A DNA stretch of 64,000 bases, taken from the NCBI GenBank assembly GCA_031772625.1, contig CM062816.1, forward strand, positions 832,326,071-832,390,070. Direction: 5' to 3'. Shown here one piece after another: positions 33,270-44,466 of this stretch. How positions within the stretch are numbered: the first letter of the stretch is position 1; each line of letters starts with the position of its first letter. Origin of the DNA: Pinus tabuliformis. Lineage: Eukaryota; Streptophyta; Pinopsida; Pinales; Pinaceae. The position numbers and the translations under genes were made by a program. Below the pieces are notes generated by a model, which worked only from the letters and a program-made list of their open reading frames with translations, was not told where the DNA came from and ran no database searches.

Positions 33270-35416
33270 TCACACTCGCAATTCACATCAAGGAGAAGAC
33301 CGGTCTGATACGAAACTTGATCTGAATCTCTTTAGTTACCAGAATTAACTAAGATATTTTACTTCTATGATGTTAGAATAATTGCATGTGAAAGGGTATG
33401 AAAAGCCACATGTGCATGCTTTAAATAAGATGAAACATAATGACGACCATCAAAACAAAGGAGACACACACATTGATAACGAAGTTCACCCAGTGTGGGT
33501 TACGTCTCTAAGCCCCGGTGTCAAGAGTGGGGAGGCAGCTTCATTAAATGTTGCAATATGATGATGATGTATTATTGATGGTCCAAAATGACCTCATCAA
33601 CATGTAAGGGAGACCACTGGGTCGAGAACTTAAATCGAATCCTTTTGTGTTTGGAATGGTGGTTCTGACTAGTTCGATTGGGTCTAGTTACCCTGTTTCC
33701 CTTCTTGCTAACTTGTGATGTTTCTATTTCTTACAAATAGGAAGAGAAATATTGGATCTACCTTCTTGCAAATCTCTTGCAAAGAAGTAAATCCTTAAGT
33801 TCAATTAATGGCTCAGTTAAACTGCACCTAGGGTTAACCTATGTCAATCTAAGTGGTAGTCTATCCTAATTTAAGTGTTATTCTTATCTAAAGTAATATT
33901 ACTTATCCTATGTCAAGATAACAATAATTGTTAATCCTAAGACACTTTGGTAAGTAAATGTTAATACTAATGTTATTTTAGTTTTATGTTAATATACATA
34001 TCTATCAAGTTATGTTATCCCTATTAATATTGTTCATAGTAATGAACTATAATATAATAATACTATAATAATAATATCTTATCTACTAACTCTATATAGA
34101 TTACTATATTAATACTAAATAATTATTCCTAATTTTACAATGATATTCTATCTAATGTTAGTCCCAATAAAATGTTAATATTATTCTAATATATGCACAA
34201 CATCAATCTAAATTAAAATATTTTAATCTATTATATATAAATTTATTTAATGTTTCATAAATTATATTATGCCATGATATCAATATAATAATCTAGTTCT
34301 AATACTAAAAGGTTTTTAATATATTATTCTACACTTATAGTGTTAGTACCTTTTACTACAATATTAAATTAGATTAATGCAAAACTAACTCTACAATCAA
34401 TGTCAAATTACATTATTGTTAAATAATTAAATACACAAATTAATGTACAACAATATGCAATTCCTTTCTTATTGTTTGATCTTTAATAATTTAAATAATG
34501 TTTTAAGATCAAACAATTAAGAAACTTGCCTCTAAAAAAGGACTTTATCACAAGTGAAAATGGAGATGTAAATAATGAGATAATGAAAGGGGCATGCTTG
34601 AGAAAATCTTTGTTGAAAGGAAATAGTTCTCAGTGATCAAAGATGTAATGATTGTAAAAACACTAGGGAAGTTCAAGAGCTTTCAATAACCTCACCACCA
34701 CATAAATAGCTCTTGTTGGTAGTGAGTAGTAAAGAAATTTATTCAAAGAAACTTGAAGGTGCAAGGAAACTGATGAGATGATATGGCAGAAAGGAAGTAG
34801 TTCGATTTTCGTTGGTCATCGGATCAGATGTTATCATTTCATTCGAATAACAGATAGATGTCATAAACAGAATGGACAAGAGGATACAATAGTGCATCAA
34901 TTCGACAATAAAACATTGCATAACTTCGCCATTAAACACATAAAATTACAAGTTTAAAAGAAAAAATAATAGGTCAAAACGCATAAATCCCTTAAAGCAC
35001 AATGGTTGTCGAATAATCAATCTGAAAATGAAATGATCTGCGATGGGACTAAATCATCCATTGGATGACATCAATTACACAACAGTTTGAATAAAAAGAT
35101 TTCTTGAGATCATAATTTAAATTTTAAATACAAAAGAAGCATTGAAAAAAAAAAAAAATCTTTTCCCAGTGCTTCTTATTTGCAGCTTTTTCACCTTCTC
35201 TATTGAATCGAATTCTCCCTCTCAAGCTAAAAAATAATAATAAAAAAAATAAAAAATGAAAGGCATTAATGCCATTTTGATTCTTTGTCTGCATCCTTTT
35301 TTTTTCCCTCTTTTCAATCTTCAAATTTATGAAACAAAAATAACAGTAATAGAGTACACCCAATAGTGGATTCGACCCCCCTCCCCTTTTTTTTCCAAGA
35401 CTGTGTTCTGTTTAAA

Positions 35417-37466
35417 TATGCACTGGAGCCAGAAGTCTACGCTGCTCTCAAACCGTTTTCCACATTATAACAATGGCACATTATTATATAACATTGGCCT
35501 TGTTGGGAGAATCTAGAAGTTTTCTATAATTTCAATGATCCCTGATTCACTAATTTGGTATTGATACCAATGGGCACAATCCTGGCAATCGGTGGTATTG
35601 CTTATCTTGCACATACATTGACTCTATACTTGGAAATTTGCGTCGGATCAACGAGTGCCTGCAACTATGCACCAAAAATAAAAATAAAACATAAGAACGC
35701 ACATAAAAGAGGCTTCATTTCAAATGTATAGAATACAAACTATTTTTGTCTGGCAGTGATGTGGAAGATTAGGATTTTCCATGTAGGCATGGATGTGATG
35801 CCTAACCTAAATCTATAATAGATTGGGTGGCAGATATCCCAGTAAAAAGTTTTAAGGTTACTAATCTTTGATTGATTAGACTTGCTTCCCAAGAACAGCA
35901 TACATTAAGTAACTATTGTTAAACATATTTTCCTTTCTTGAAAATGAGGTTAAAAGATAGTTTATTATAAAAGGATGGAAAGACGTAAATACAAAGAATT
36001 AAAAACAGGGACTTCACTCATTAGGAAAATTGAAAATGGGCATAACGAAATCATCTTCACTGAAGTATTCCTTAAGGATAAGGTTTCGTTAATAGAAAAT
36101 AGAGCATAAAACTACTTTCCTAATGATTATGCCAAGTTGAAAGAAAAAAATATTTCCCCATTTTATTAGAAAGTGAAATGAAAACAAAGTCAAACCAAAT
36201 TAAATCAAATGTTAGCAAATCAAGAGAAAGTGATTGAGATAATGAGCCCTGAGATAAATCTTACAAGATAACATAAAATAAATTAACATGATGATTATGT
36301 TAAAATTGAAGATTTTATCTTGTAAAGTAATTTGTTAATAAGGCTCATTTGATAACCTATTTATGATGCATTTGTAGGAGCTTTCTTTCTTTTACAAATA
36401 TTGCTTAAAAAATAATTTGCAAGTCTTTAAAGATCAATTTTTAGGAATAAGGCTAACAAATGGTTACAAAAAATAGCATAAATGAAATAGGAAGCAAAAT
36501 TTGGAAGAGGAAAAGGAATTCTCTGAATGCATTATGATGATTGTTCTTCACAACTTCTTTTGCTAGCAAAATAAAATCCTCAAATCAAACTAATGAAAAC
36601 CTGCAAAAGGAAAACAAAAGAAAAATAAGAGACAAAAGAAAAAAAAAAGATGAAACTAATAGTAAATGGAGATCAACATATACACATACCTGGAAGAATA
36701 TAGGTTTATTTTATTGATCTTGTCATGCTCTCATGAAGAGTATATAAAAATAGGCAAAACAAATTACATTTTTCTCCAAGTTGGTGCATGTTGAACAACA
36801 TCAAATTATTAAGTCTAAATGCTAAGAAAAACATTATAAGGATTCTTCACAAGGAAAAATAAAGAAACTTGGCATACGAGTAATAAATGACAAAATATTG
36901 CATGCCAAAATATAAAGTTTTGTCTCGTAATTTCCTTTTATTAATTAACCTTTTATTTAAAATGTAAATTCTAATCCTATAGAAATTATGTGTGTAAAAT
37001 TAGAGATGAGCACTATATTTAAGTTAACATCTTTAGAATATGGGGTTTACCATTGATCAGATGTAAAAAAATAAATAAATAAAAATACAAATGAAAAAAC
37101 CAAAATGAGTAAGACGCAAGCGAACTGAATGGTAAGGTCTCATCTTTATTCATTAAAATGCCATAATTGCTTTATTTTGGAATATAAAAAAAAAAAATCA
37201 AACTAAACAAAGCTAAATGTATTCATGCTCTAACTCTTTTAAAGGAAAATTACTAGGTATAATCATATTTCCAATGCAACCATGCAACCATTTTACTTCT
37301 TCCACAAATATGTACAGCATACATTAGTAAACATACTAGACCAAATAATAGACTATGAACAAGAATCCTAAAGTCCCAAAAAATTTAGAAGAACTATCTT
37401 TTTCCCCTATGACATATTGATCGTTATAGGGAAAGGAAAAAGAAGCAGGATACCTAGAGGCATTTT
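35417..37466. other. Non-coding internal region of element C, unit 2
   Basis: AT-rich with no coding potential seen. Compared with unit 1 it lacks 27 bp near 35610 and about 18 bp near 35840. Confidence 0.5.
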
Positions 37467-38705
37467 TTATATGTACATAAGGCAACTTGTAAACTCATTA
37501 TTATCTACAAATGTAAGAGGGTCACTAGATGAATTTATCAAGCCTTCAACACGACAAGTTTCGTGTATAAGATTGTCGTGAGTAATATCAAAAACTTGTA
37601 GTAGAGACTGATGATCCAAATCAAAATGGAAAGAAACAGGTTTGTGCTTGGAAAATGAATTAAATGATCCAAGTTCATAAGTATCAGGATAGTTGTTAAA
37701 GATCAAATCATTTTCCCATAATTTATAAGAATCTTGATAGTGAGGAGAATGATGAGTAAAAGTTTATAAATTGGTATCAATAAATAATTGATCATTTAAA
37801 AATACCCTGAGTTCCATGATATAATTCATTCTTAAAATTTGAACTAGTAAATATTCCAATAGGTTGACACATACAATAATTAGGTTGCAAATAATGATAA
37901 CCAGAAAATAAATCATCATTTTGGATTTCACTTGATAACTCATTAAATGGTTTCTCACTTAATGATGTGTCATTTGTTGTCAAAATAGATCCTAGCTCAT
38001 TTTCAAAAGAAGAATTATCATTATGATTATTTGTTAAATCTTGATGTTCTGTATAATTTAATTCTATTGAACTTGACTCATTATCACAAACATAAGGAGA
38101 TACAATAGAAACATTTTCAGATGTAAGATTTTCTCCCAATGTTGATGGTTGAGGAGGATTATTATTTTCATTTGAAGATTCAATAAGATTAATTGTAGGA
38201 TCAAGATTTACTAAAGATGATTCCTCTTTATGTTCATTATAAGTTCTTACATTATATTCTTGAACAATAGAGGTAAATTTCTCAATTAAAACTTGCTTAG
38301 GGGGTAAGTCATCATGATGAAATTTGTAGCAAAATAACATGAATCTATCTAAAAACTTGCTAACAGTTTCATCTTCATAGATTGTCAAGTTATCAAATTC
38401 TAAGCACAATTTCTCATAACTATAATTGTGATGAGCCAAAAAGAATACCTGCATGAAGTGGTTCCAAGAGTGAATGCACTTAGTTGGTAGCATCTTGTAC
38501 CACTCCTGCAAATTTCATTATCTTTAGTGATGTTAAAACATTTACATTTATGTATAAACTGATCAACATGATCTAAAGCAGAAATGAAACTCTCACCATC
38601 ATATTGCAATTCAGATATGGATTCAAGTTGCCTCTTGGGTATGCCTCTGGTAGGCTTGCGTGATCTAAAAGCATGACCCAAAGTAGGAATGCATATAGGA
38701 GCCAT
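37467..38705 (-). pseudogene. Ty3-type gag relic, unit 2 copy
   Basis: Pieces 38705-38400, 38511-37792 (239 codons, QEWYKMLPTKCIHSW) and 37706-37467. It has the same frame break as unit 1 and roughly ten percent residue differences in the 239-codon piece, mostly in the Asn/Ser-rich tail. Confidence 0.75.
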
Positions 38706-38780
38706 AGCTAGTTAAAAATGTTAAAACAATACCCTACATGGACCAAGTAGCTCAAGCCCTCCTTCTACCGCCAAAAATGT

Positions 38781-39761
38781 TGATGGTCCAAAATGACCTC
38801 ATCAACATGTAAGGGAGACCACCCAGTTGGGAACTTAAATCGGCTCCTTTTCCGTTTGGAATGGTGGTTCAAACTGGTTCTATTGGGTCTCGTTACCCTC
38901 TTTCCCTTCCCGCTAACTTGTGATGTTTCTATTTCTTACCAATAGGAAGAGAAATATCGGATCTACCTTCTTGCAAAGCTCTTGCAAAGAATTAAATCCT
39001 TATGCTAAATTAATGGCTCATCTAAACCACACCTATGGTTAACCTATGTCAATCTATGTGTTAGTCTAGCCTAATTTAAGTGTTATTCTTATCTAAACTA
39101 ATACTACTTATCCTATGTCAAGATAACATTAATTGTTAATCCTAAGACACTTTGGTAAGTAAATGTTAATACTAATGTTATGTTAGTTTTATGTTAATAT
39201 ACATATCTATCAAGTTATGTTATCCCTATTACTATTGTTAATATTAATGAACTATAATATAATTAATTATCCATAATTAATAAAGAAGGAAGACAACATT
39301 AGAGAATAGATCAGTTTGAACTCTCTACCTCTGTATATTATCACAAAGCTTCTCTAGATCTCTTATGTGCGCATATATACAACTGAAGGCTTCACTATAT
39401 CTCTTACGTGCGCATATATACAAGGAAAATTAGAAGAATGGGTAACATGCTATAGCAAGGAGTTATTCACCGTCATGGTCGACGGCTAAAGATAATGAAA
39501 GCCGAGTTTTTGTACGATTGTTTTTTAATCAAATGAGATCCTCATGAGTTTGTGCAACTATCAAGGAGAGAAAAGCTGATATGATTTGACTAGTATTTAA
39601 TTTCAATGGTACCATCCTATCACAAATTACAAGGCAGGTTCCAATAAGATCTTTAAAATTACAACCAATAATTTTATAGATAAATGTTAATAATTTTTTT
39701 TGTAATAAATAAAAAATTAATCTCTAAAGTTTTACTTTGTAAAATTGAAAATTATTTACTC
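38781..39761 (-). repeat. 5' LTR of element C, unit 2, first segment
   Basis: Copy of 19122-20082. It is interrupted at 39761 by the PLE/LINE block and resumes at 49880. Confidence 0.65.
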
Positions 39762-40027
39762 TTTAGACGAAAACTTTTTTCGGAGAGATCACATCAAATA
39801 TTTTCTTGGAGCCAATGTTTCGAACCCTCAATTGTGGTTCATCATCAAGGAAAAGTTGGAGTGCCTGATCTGACATTAACAATATATATAGGTGGATAAG
39901 CTTAAGAAAAATCAAGGAAAACAAATTGATCCATTAGAGAGCCAAAAAATAAAAATGAAAATAAAATAAAATAAAATTGAAACTTTAAAAATTCAAAGTA
40001 AAATGAAAATAAAAATAACAACTACAT
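39762..40027 (-). mobile_element. Outer terminal repeat of the PLE tandem (family C)
   Basis: Matches 47690-47945 between the tandem PLEs. A degenerate hammerhead lies on the minus strand at 39810-39855: the GAACC/GGTTC stem and GAAAC are kept, and the conserved CUGANGA core reads UUGAUGA. It is split from its continuation (44058-44460) by the LINE. Confidence 0.7.
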
Positions 40028-40059
40028 GCACTCACTAAAGATGAGAAAGCTTCCAGGGA

Positions 40060-41276
40060 TGATGATTAATTTATACCTATCTAAGGCCTACAACTGGCTA
40101 AGTTGGGCCTATCTAAATCGCATCCTAAAAGCCTATGGTTTCGATCAAAGATGGATAAACTAGATACATGTCACGATTTCCTCCCCTGTTATATCTATCT
40201 TGTTGAATGGGTCTCCCACCCCCACCTTCAACCCAACTCGTGGCTTAAAACAAGGAGACCCAATATCTCCTTTTCTCTTTATTCTCACAGCGGAAGGGCT
40301 GGGTCGTTTGATCAAAAATGAAGTCATGGAATCTAGGCTTCGGGGCTTGAGGATCTAGGGCAATGACTTGGCCATTACTCACCAACAATTCGTGGACAAA
40401 ATCATGCTCTTTTGTCAGGTATCCCTACGAGAAGCGTGTCAAATAAAAGAAGTCTTGTTCACCTTCATGGAGGCCTCGGGGACAAGGATAAATAATGATA
40501 AATCATGTCTTTTCTTTTTTAACACACAGGGGAATGTTCGAACCTACCTAGCCAGGATCCTGGGGTTTGGCATTGGGACCCTCCCGTGTAAATATCTAGG
40601 AATGCCCCTATCCGAAAACTCCTTGAAGACCCCTTGCTGGAAATCAATTCTTCAAAAGCTTCAGGGAAAGCTAAGCAGTTGGGCCTTCAAATTCCTTAAC
40701 TTAGCAAGTAGGACAATCCTTCTCAAAGCTGTGCTTTAGTCTATCCCCATTTATCAACTATCTAGTATGGGTGCCCCAAGAGGGGCTTGCTCCAAAATGG
40801 TCGACATTTTTAAAAAATTCCTTTGGAGTGGTGCACAACAAGTAATAAAATGGGCCTTGGTATCTTGGTTGGGCCTGGTGAAAAAGAAAATGGAAGGAGA
40901 GATAGGCCTTAGAGACCCCTACACTCTGAACCAAGTTATGGGAGAAAAATTATGGTGGAGATGGATAGGCGGAGGGATGGATCTTTGGAAACAAATATGG
41001 ACAAGAAAATATAACATGCCGGAAAGAACCTAATATATTCTTCGATATAGAGACCCTCCTAAAGGATCGGCGGTGTGGAACCTGGCAACTCAAAATAGGA
41101 ACCTCATTAACCAACATGCTTTCTCAGAAATCCGCAATGGTAAAACAACAAGATTCTGGAAAGACTCGTGGAAACAAAAAGAACGACTGATTGAAAGGCA
41201 AGATTTGAGGGACATATTTATATACACTAGAGACAGGAACATACACCTAGTAGAGCAGTTCTGGAAAGAAGAATAA
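40060..41276 (+). pseudogene. LINE RT domain and thumb region (L2)
   Basis: Motif A region LYLSKAYNWLSWAY; an in-frame TAG in place of Trp after GFDQRWIN; motif B GLKQGDPISPFLF; a second TAG after LRGLRI; FVDK where the catalytic FADD should be; then KYLGMPL, KLSSWAFKFLNLASRTILLKAVL, and after a frame change DIFKKFLWSG, IGLRDPYTLNQVMGEKLWWRW and MWNLATQNRNLINQHAFSEI. All are normal landmarks of plant L1 ORF2. The catalytic aspartates are lost, so it cannot be active. Confidence 0.85.
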
Positions 41277-41399
41277 GGGGTGGGGGGCTGGAGACGATGG
41301 AAAAAGAAGGAAGATTGGCATTAGGCCTCAGAGACCGAGTAGTGGACTGAGCTAGATAAAGAACTGAGATCAAGACAATTAACATCTAAAATGATCCTG

Positions 41400-41730
41400 A
41401 TATTCTAAGATGGGGGCATACCACAAAAGGGACCTTTACCATAAGAGAAGCATATGACCTCCAAACAAGACAAGTCCAGGAAGGACAGAATATAATATGG
41501 AAAAAAATATGGAAGGGAGGATGGTGGCCAAAGGTATCACACTTCTTATGGCTGGTTAGTAAAGGATGTATCCTAACTTGGGATCAACTACAGAAAAGGG
41601 GATTCCATGGACCTTCCTACTACTGGATTTTCCATCAGCATAGTGAAGATCTGGAGCATATGCTTAACACATGCCCATTTGCAGAACAAAAATGGAGGCA
41701 GATGCAAGGAGTCTTTGGAAGAATGGATCG
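41400..41730 (+). pseudogene. zf-RVT region of LINE L2
   Basis: In broken frames the strand reads WPKVSHFLWLVSKGCILTWD, LQKRGFHGPSY and a later EHMLNTCPFAEQKW. This corresponds to the zinc-binding reverse-transcriptase C-terminal region found in plant L1 ORF2 between RT and RNase H. The usual Cys pair before the HC part is not intact. Confidence 0.65.
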
Positions 41731-42102
41731 GGATCACCATAGTATCAGGGAAATAATTATCCTTTGGAGAAGCCACATCTTCTCCAGCCCAATGATAAAT
41801 ATAGCTTAGGGACTGGCCTTAGGGCTAAACCTATGGGCCATCTGGAAGGAACATAATCGTTGAAACTTCAAGAACCAATCCTCAACTCAAAAACAAGCCT
41901 CTGAAGGAATAATTCAGACCATCATGGAAACGATCTTAGCAAAGCAATGGCACCAAGAGGATTGGCAAGTACCCCCCCAGGAAGCTCAAATTTTACAAAA
42001 TCTCAACTTATCTCTGAAAATGATAGCTCCCACTACTTGGAAAAAATGCAGGGTAGGAATGACATCTCAAACTCACTTCAGTGCCCCGGGGAAGGATTTA
42101 TA

Positions 42103-42630
42103 AAACTCATTTTTTATGGGGCCTAAAAAGGTAACCCTAGACCGGCAGGCCTAGGTGGCCTCTTCCGTGATTCCCAGGCCAACACTACGTTAATATATGT
42201 TGATTCTTGTGGGTTCACCAGTAATAACGAAGAAGAATTTGTTGCAGCCAAGCAAGGTCTGCAAATAGTTGTCCGCATGGGATACCGAAACTTAGTGGTC
42301 GAGGGTGACTCAAGCCTGGTCATCAACATGATGATAAAGTTGAACCATGGATCCAAATGGGATAAGCTTAGCCACAGTTGGAGAACAACCAGACTAATCC
42401 AAGAAATCAGCGAGCTGATACACAAGTTTGACTACATCAAGGTCAATCACGTCAAGAGAGAAGGGAATAAAGGGGCAAACTTTTTAGCCAACTCGGGTAG
42501 TAACCATCAAAATGACCCGATGGAAAAACTTTGGCCAGTCCAGCCTTGGGACGATAGGTATCAAACTCTGGCTGAAATCCCGGTACAAGATAAGAGGCAA
42601 AGCCTCCACTATGGCCTTTTAAGAGGCTAG
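42103..42630 (+). pseudogene. RNase H domain of LINE L2
   Basis: Type I RNase H relic. The first catalytic block reads FYGA-stop-KGNPRPAGLGG (family FDGASKGNPG), so Asp is replaced by Tyr and a TAA follows. The block NEEEFVAAKQGL keeps the Glu, VVEGDSSLVI keeps the second Asp, and REGNKGANFLAN is the C-terminal block. The 117-codon frame 42277-42630 is the longest open piece. It would remove the RNA strand during cDNA synthesis in an active LINE. Confidence 0.8.
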
Positions 42631-43817
42631 GACCCCGATCGGGTGCGAGCCGGTGGTTGGGAAATCAAATAGAGGTTTAATGGAGGGTACCTCTGAGTAC
42701 TGTACCACCGCCCCCCACATGCTCGAGGCAATGGGTGTGGTGGCCCTTTGCATGATTGCATGCAGGGAAGGTGGGAAAGGTGGCAGCGAGGGTTATCGTT
42801 GTGAAGGCATAAACATGAGAAAAGGGAGACAATTGGGTGCTATAGTTTGGTTCAATCATGGACGGGGAGGCTAGTGCACAGGATGGGTTCTGCGATGCCA
42901 TCCACAACACCAAACAATTCATCTTACTATAGGAGTTCATAGGTATGTACTCTGGTATCTCTCATCCCTCGCAATGTTGACATGTTTTGGTTTTCGCTGG
43001 AGGGAGAGGGGGGAGAATTATGGGTGAAAACTATGAAATTGAGAAGCGATGGAGGAATTGGGGGTGGAGACTGGTGGTTTTTTCATGGTCTTGCGTCTAT
43101 ATCCTGCATCTGCTTGGTATTGTTTCCATTTCCCTTTGTTTCGAAATTTTGTTGTCTCGCATGGGAACCCTGGGACTTATAGGCAGATGACCAAGCAAGG
43201 ATGCTTGTAGAGGTCTTGCGGATATAGGTACAGAGACAGGCTTGGGGGGGAGAGTGTGTCAATCCACCTGCAATTTAGGAGAAGGTTCTTGTTGTAGATG
43301 CAAGTGTAGCTGTTGGGTGGTAGATAAAAACAACAACAGAGAGGGAAAGGCTGAGAACTATGGGCAGGAATTTTGGCAAGGGAATGATTATGGATATAAC
43401 AGGTGGATAGGCGATGGTGACATCATGGGGCTCAGGGATGAGGAGATGATAGGGCTAGGCTCTTTGATTGTGTCCTGGGTAGAGGGGAAAGGGTATGCAT
43501 ACCATGGTTGGCTGAATGAAGGCATGCGACAACACTCACCAACTGGTAATTAGGGAGTGGCAGCTAACCTGCCTGAGGCCGAGAGGAGGTGGTTGTGGTG
43601 ACAGGGTACCATTGAGGATGGTAGTGGGTCAGCCCCCTCTCAGGAATTGACTTACAACCATGAAGGCTCTGACAAAGTAATCGATGGGGAATGGGGGGAA
43701 CAAGGCGGGGTGGGAACTTGTAATAATATCACCCAGGGGCGAAACTATTGTTATTTCTTGTTTAATTGTTTCTGGTTAATGAATTTTTGCAATGAATAAA
43801 ACTGGGGCAACGCAACC
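42631..43817 (+). other. Long 3' part of LINE L2 without a confirmed gene
   Basis: GC-richer than the flanks, with several short plus frames (42653-42874, 42982-43182, 43242-43553) rich in Gly, Cys and Arg. No domain is recognised. It may be 3' UTR or the decayed start of a third ORF. Confidence 0.4.
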
Positions 43818-44057
43818 ATGGCTCGTCCTGCGAAAAGTCGTGGTCGTGGAAGACGGGCCCAAGTGACCAGAAAGGAAACGAACCCGGGCATGTCTAAGGC
43901 ACGCAGAGGTAGGAAAATTGTGGAAAGACTTATCAGTGAGGTGACAAAGGCATACCATGGGGGCACATATGAAGGTATTTGTAAAATTCTATAGGAATTG
44001 AAAGAGGAAGTCAAAAAGGAAAGCGAGATGGACATGGAAATGGAGGAAACCACCTAA
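43818..44057 (+). pseudogene. Small basic third ORF of LINE L2 (one internal stop)
   Basis: From an ATG in good context (aaccatggc) the frame encodes a very basic N-terminus, MARPAKSRGRGRRAQ, then a second basic cluster, ARRGRKIVERL, and, after one TAG at 43992-43994, an acidic Glu/Lys-rich tail ending in TAA at 44055-44057. It is about 79 codons and has no known domain. The charge pattern resembles a small nucleic-acid-binding or nuclear protein. It sits downstream of RNase H at the LINE 3' end, the same place as the candidate third ORF of the other LINE at 54787-55155. Confidence 0.4.
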
Positions 44058-44460
44058 AAATATAAAAGATAATCAAAGGAAACTAATTATAATAATATTC
44101 CAAGGAATCCTCAAAAAAAAAAAAAAAATCACTAAAGAATATATAAAATATAAAGATGAAACACTAAAATTATGGAATAAATAAAGTCAAAAACAAAATT
44201 AATGAGTAATACAAATTTAACAATATCTAACAATTCTATAAATATATAAAAAAAAAATTAATGAGAAATACAATTTTCAACATTATCCACCAATACTATA
44301 TATATATATATATAACCAAATAAATGAACTTTAACGATCTAAAAATATAATAGATAATCAAAGGAAACCAATTATTATAATATTTCAAGGAATCCTAAAA
44401 AAAAATCACTATACAAATAAATAGAGAGGATCATAACATAAATCAAAAGAAAATCTTAAC
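44058..44460 (-). mobile_element. PLE terminal repeat, continuation after LINE L2
   Basis: AT-rich; 44130-44460 aligns with 47990-48340. It contains two related blocks (44058-44130 and 44338-44410), both with gataatcaaagg and caaggaatcct. No gene. It directly follows the 3' end of PLE1 on the minus strand. Confidence 0.65.
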
Positions 44461-44466
44461 AAAATC

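Larger units (their letters stand above)
33576..39761 (-). mobile_element. Element C, unit 2 copy
   Basis: 3' LTR 33576-35374, polypurine tract 35376-35396, gag relic 37467-38705, right LTR 38781-39761. It differs from the unit 1 copy by a few percent with several small indels, far more than the flanking DNA. The right LTR continues at 49880 after the nested PLE block. Confidence 0.7.
21315..40998 (+). repeat. Tandem duplication unit 2
   Basis: Second copy of 1605-21314 with the same order and orientation of elements. Differences are clustered: very few between 21315 and 29650, dense at about 29665-30560, few again to about 35520, then dense with indels (for example the loss of 27 bp near 35610) to about 39700. 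The right end continues without a break into the LINE that was cut in unit 1. Confidence 0.95.
40028..44057 (+). mobile_element. 5'-truncated L1-type LINE (L2) inside the PLE terminus
   Basis: It begins in the RT domain and runs through the RT C-terminal region, a zf-RVT zinc-binding region, RNase H and a long 3' part. Many stops and some frameshifts show it is dead. Both flanks are PLE terminal-repeat sequence (left aactacatg, right aaaatataaaagataatc), comparable with the uninterrupted paralogue near 47940. I could not fix a clean target duplication, so the ends are approximate. The left half is duplicated in unit 1 and cut there at 21314. Confidence 0.8.

Noticed and set aside
42653..43553. 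Short Gly/Cys-rich plus frames in the 3' part of LINE L2 as genes
   Set aside because: They are several short overlapping frames without shared register, domains or conservation evidence.
40032..44138. tcactaaaga at 40032-40041 and 44129-44138 as target duplicates of LINE L2
   Set aside because: Sequence from about 44058 onward is PLE terminal repeat, matching 44338 onward and 48210 onward. The second word therefore lies inside PLE DNA and not at the LINE end.
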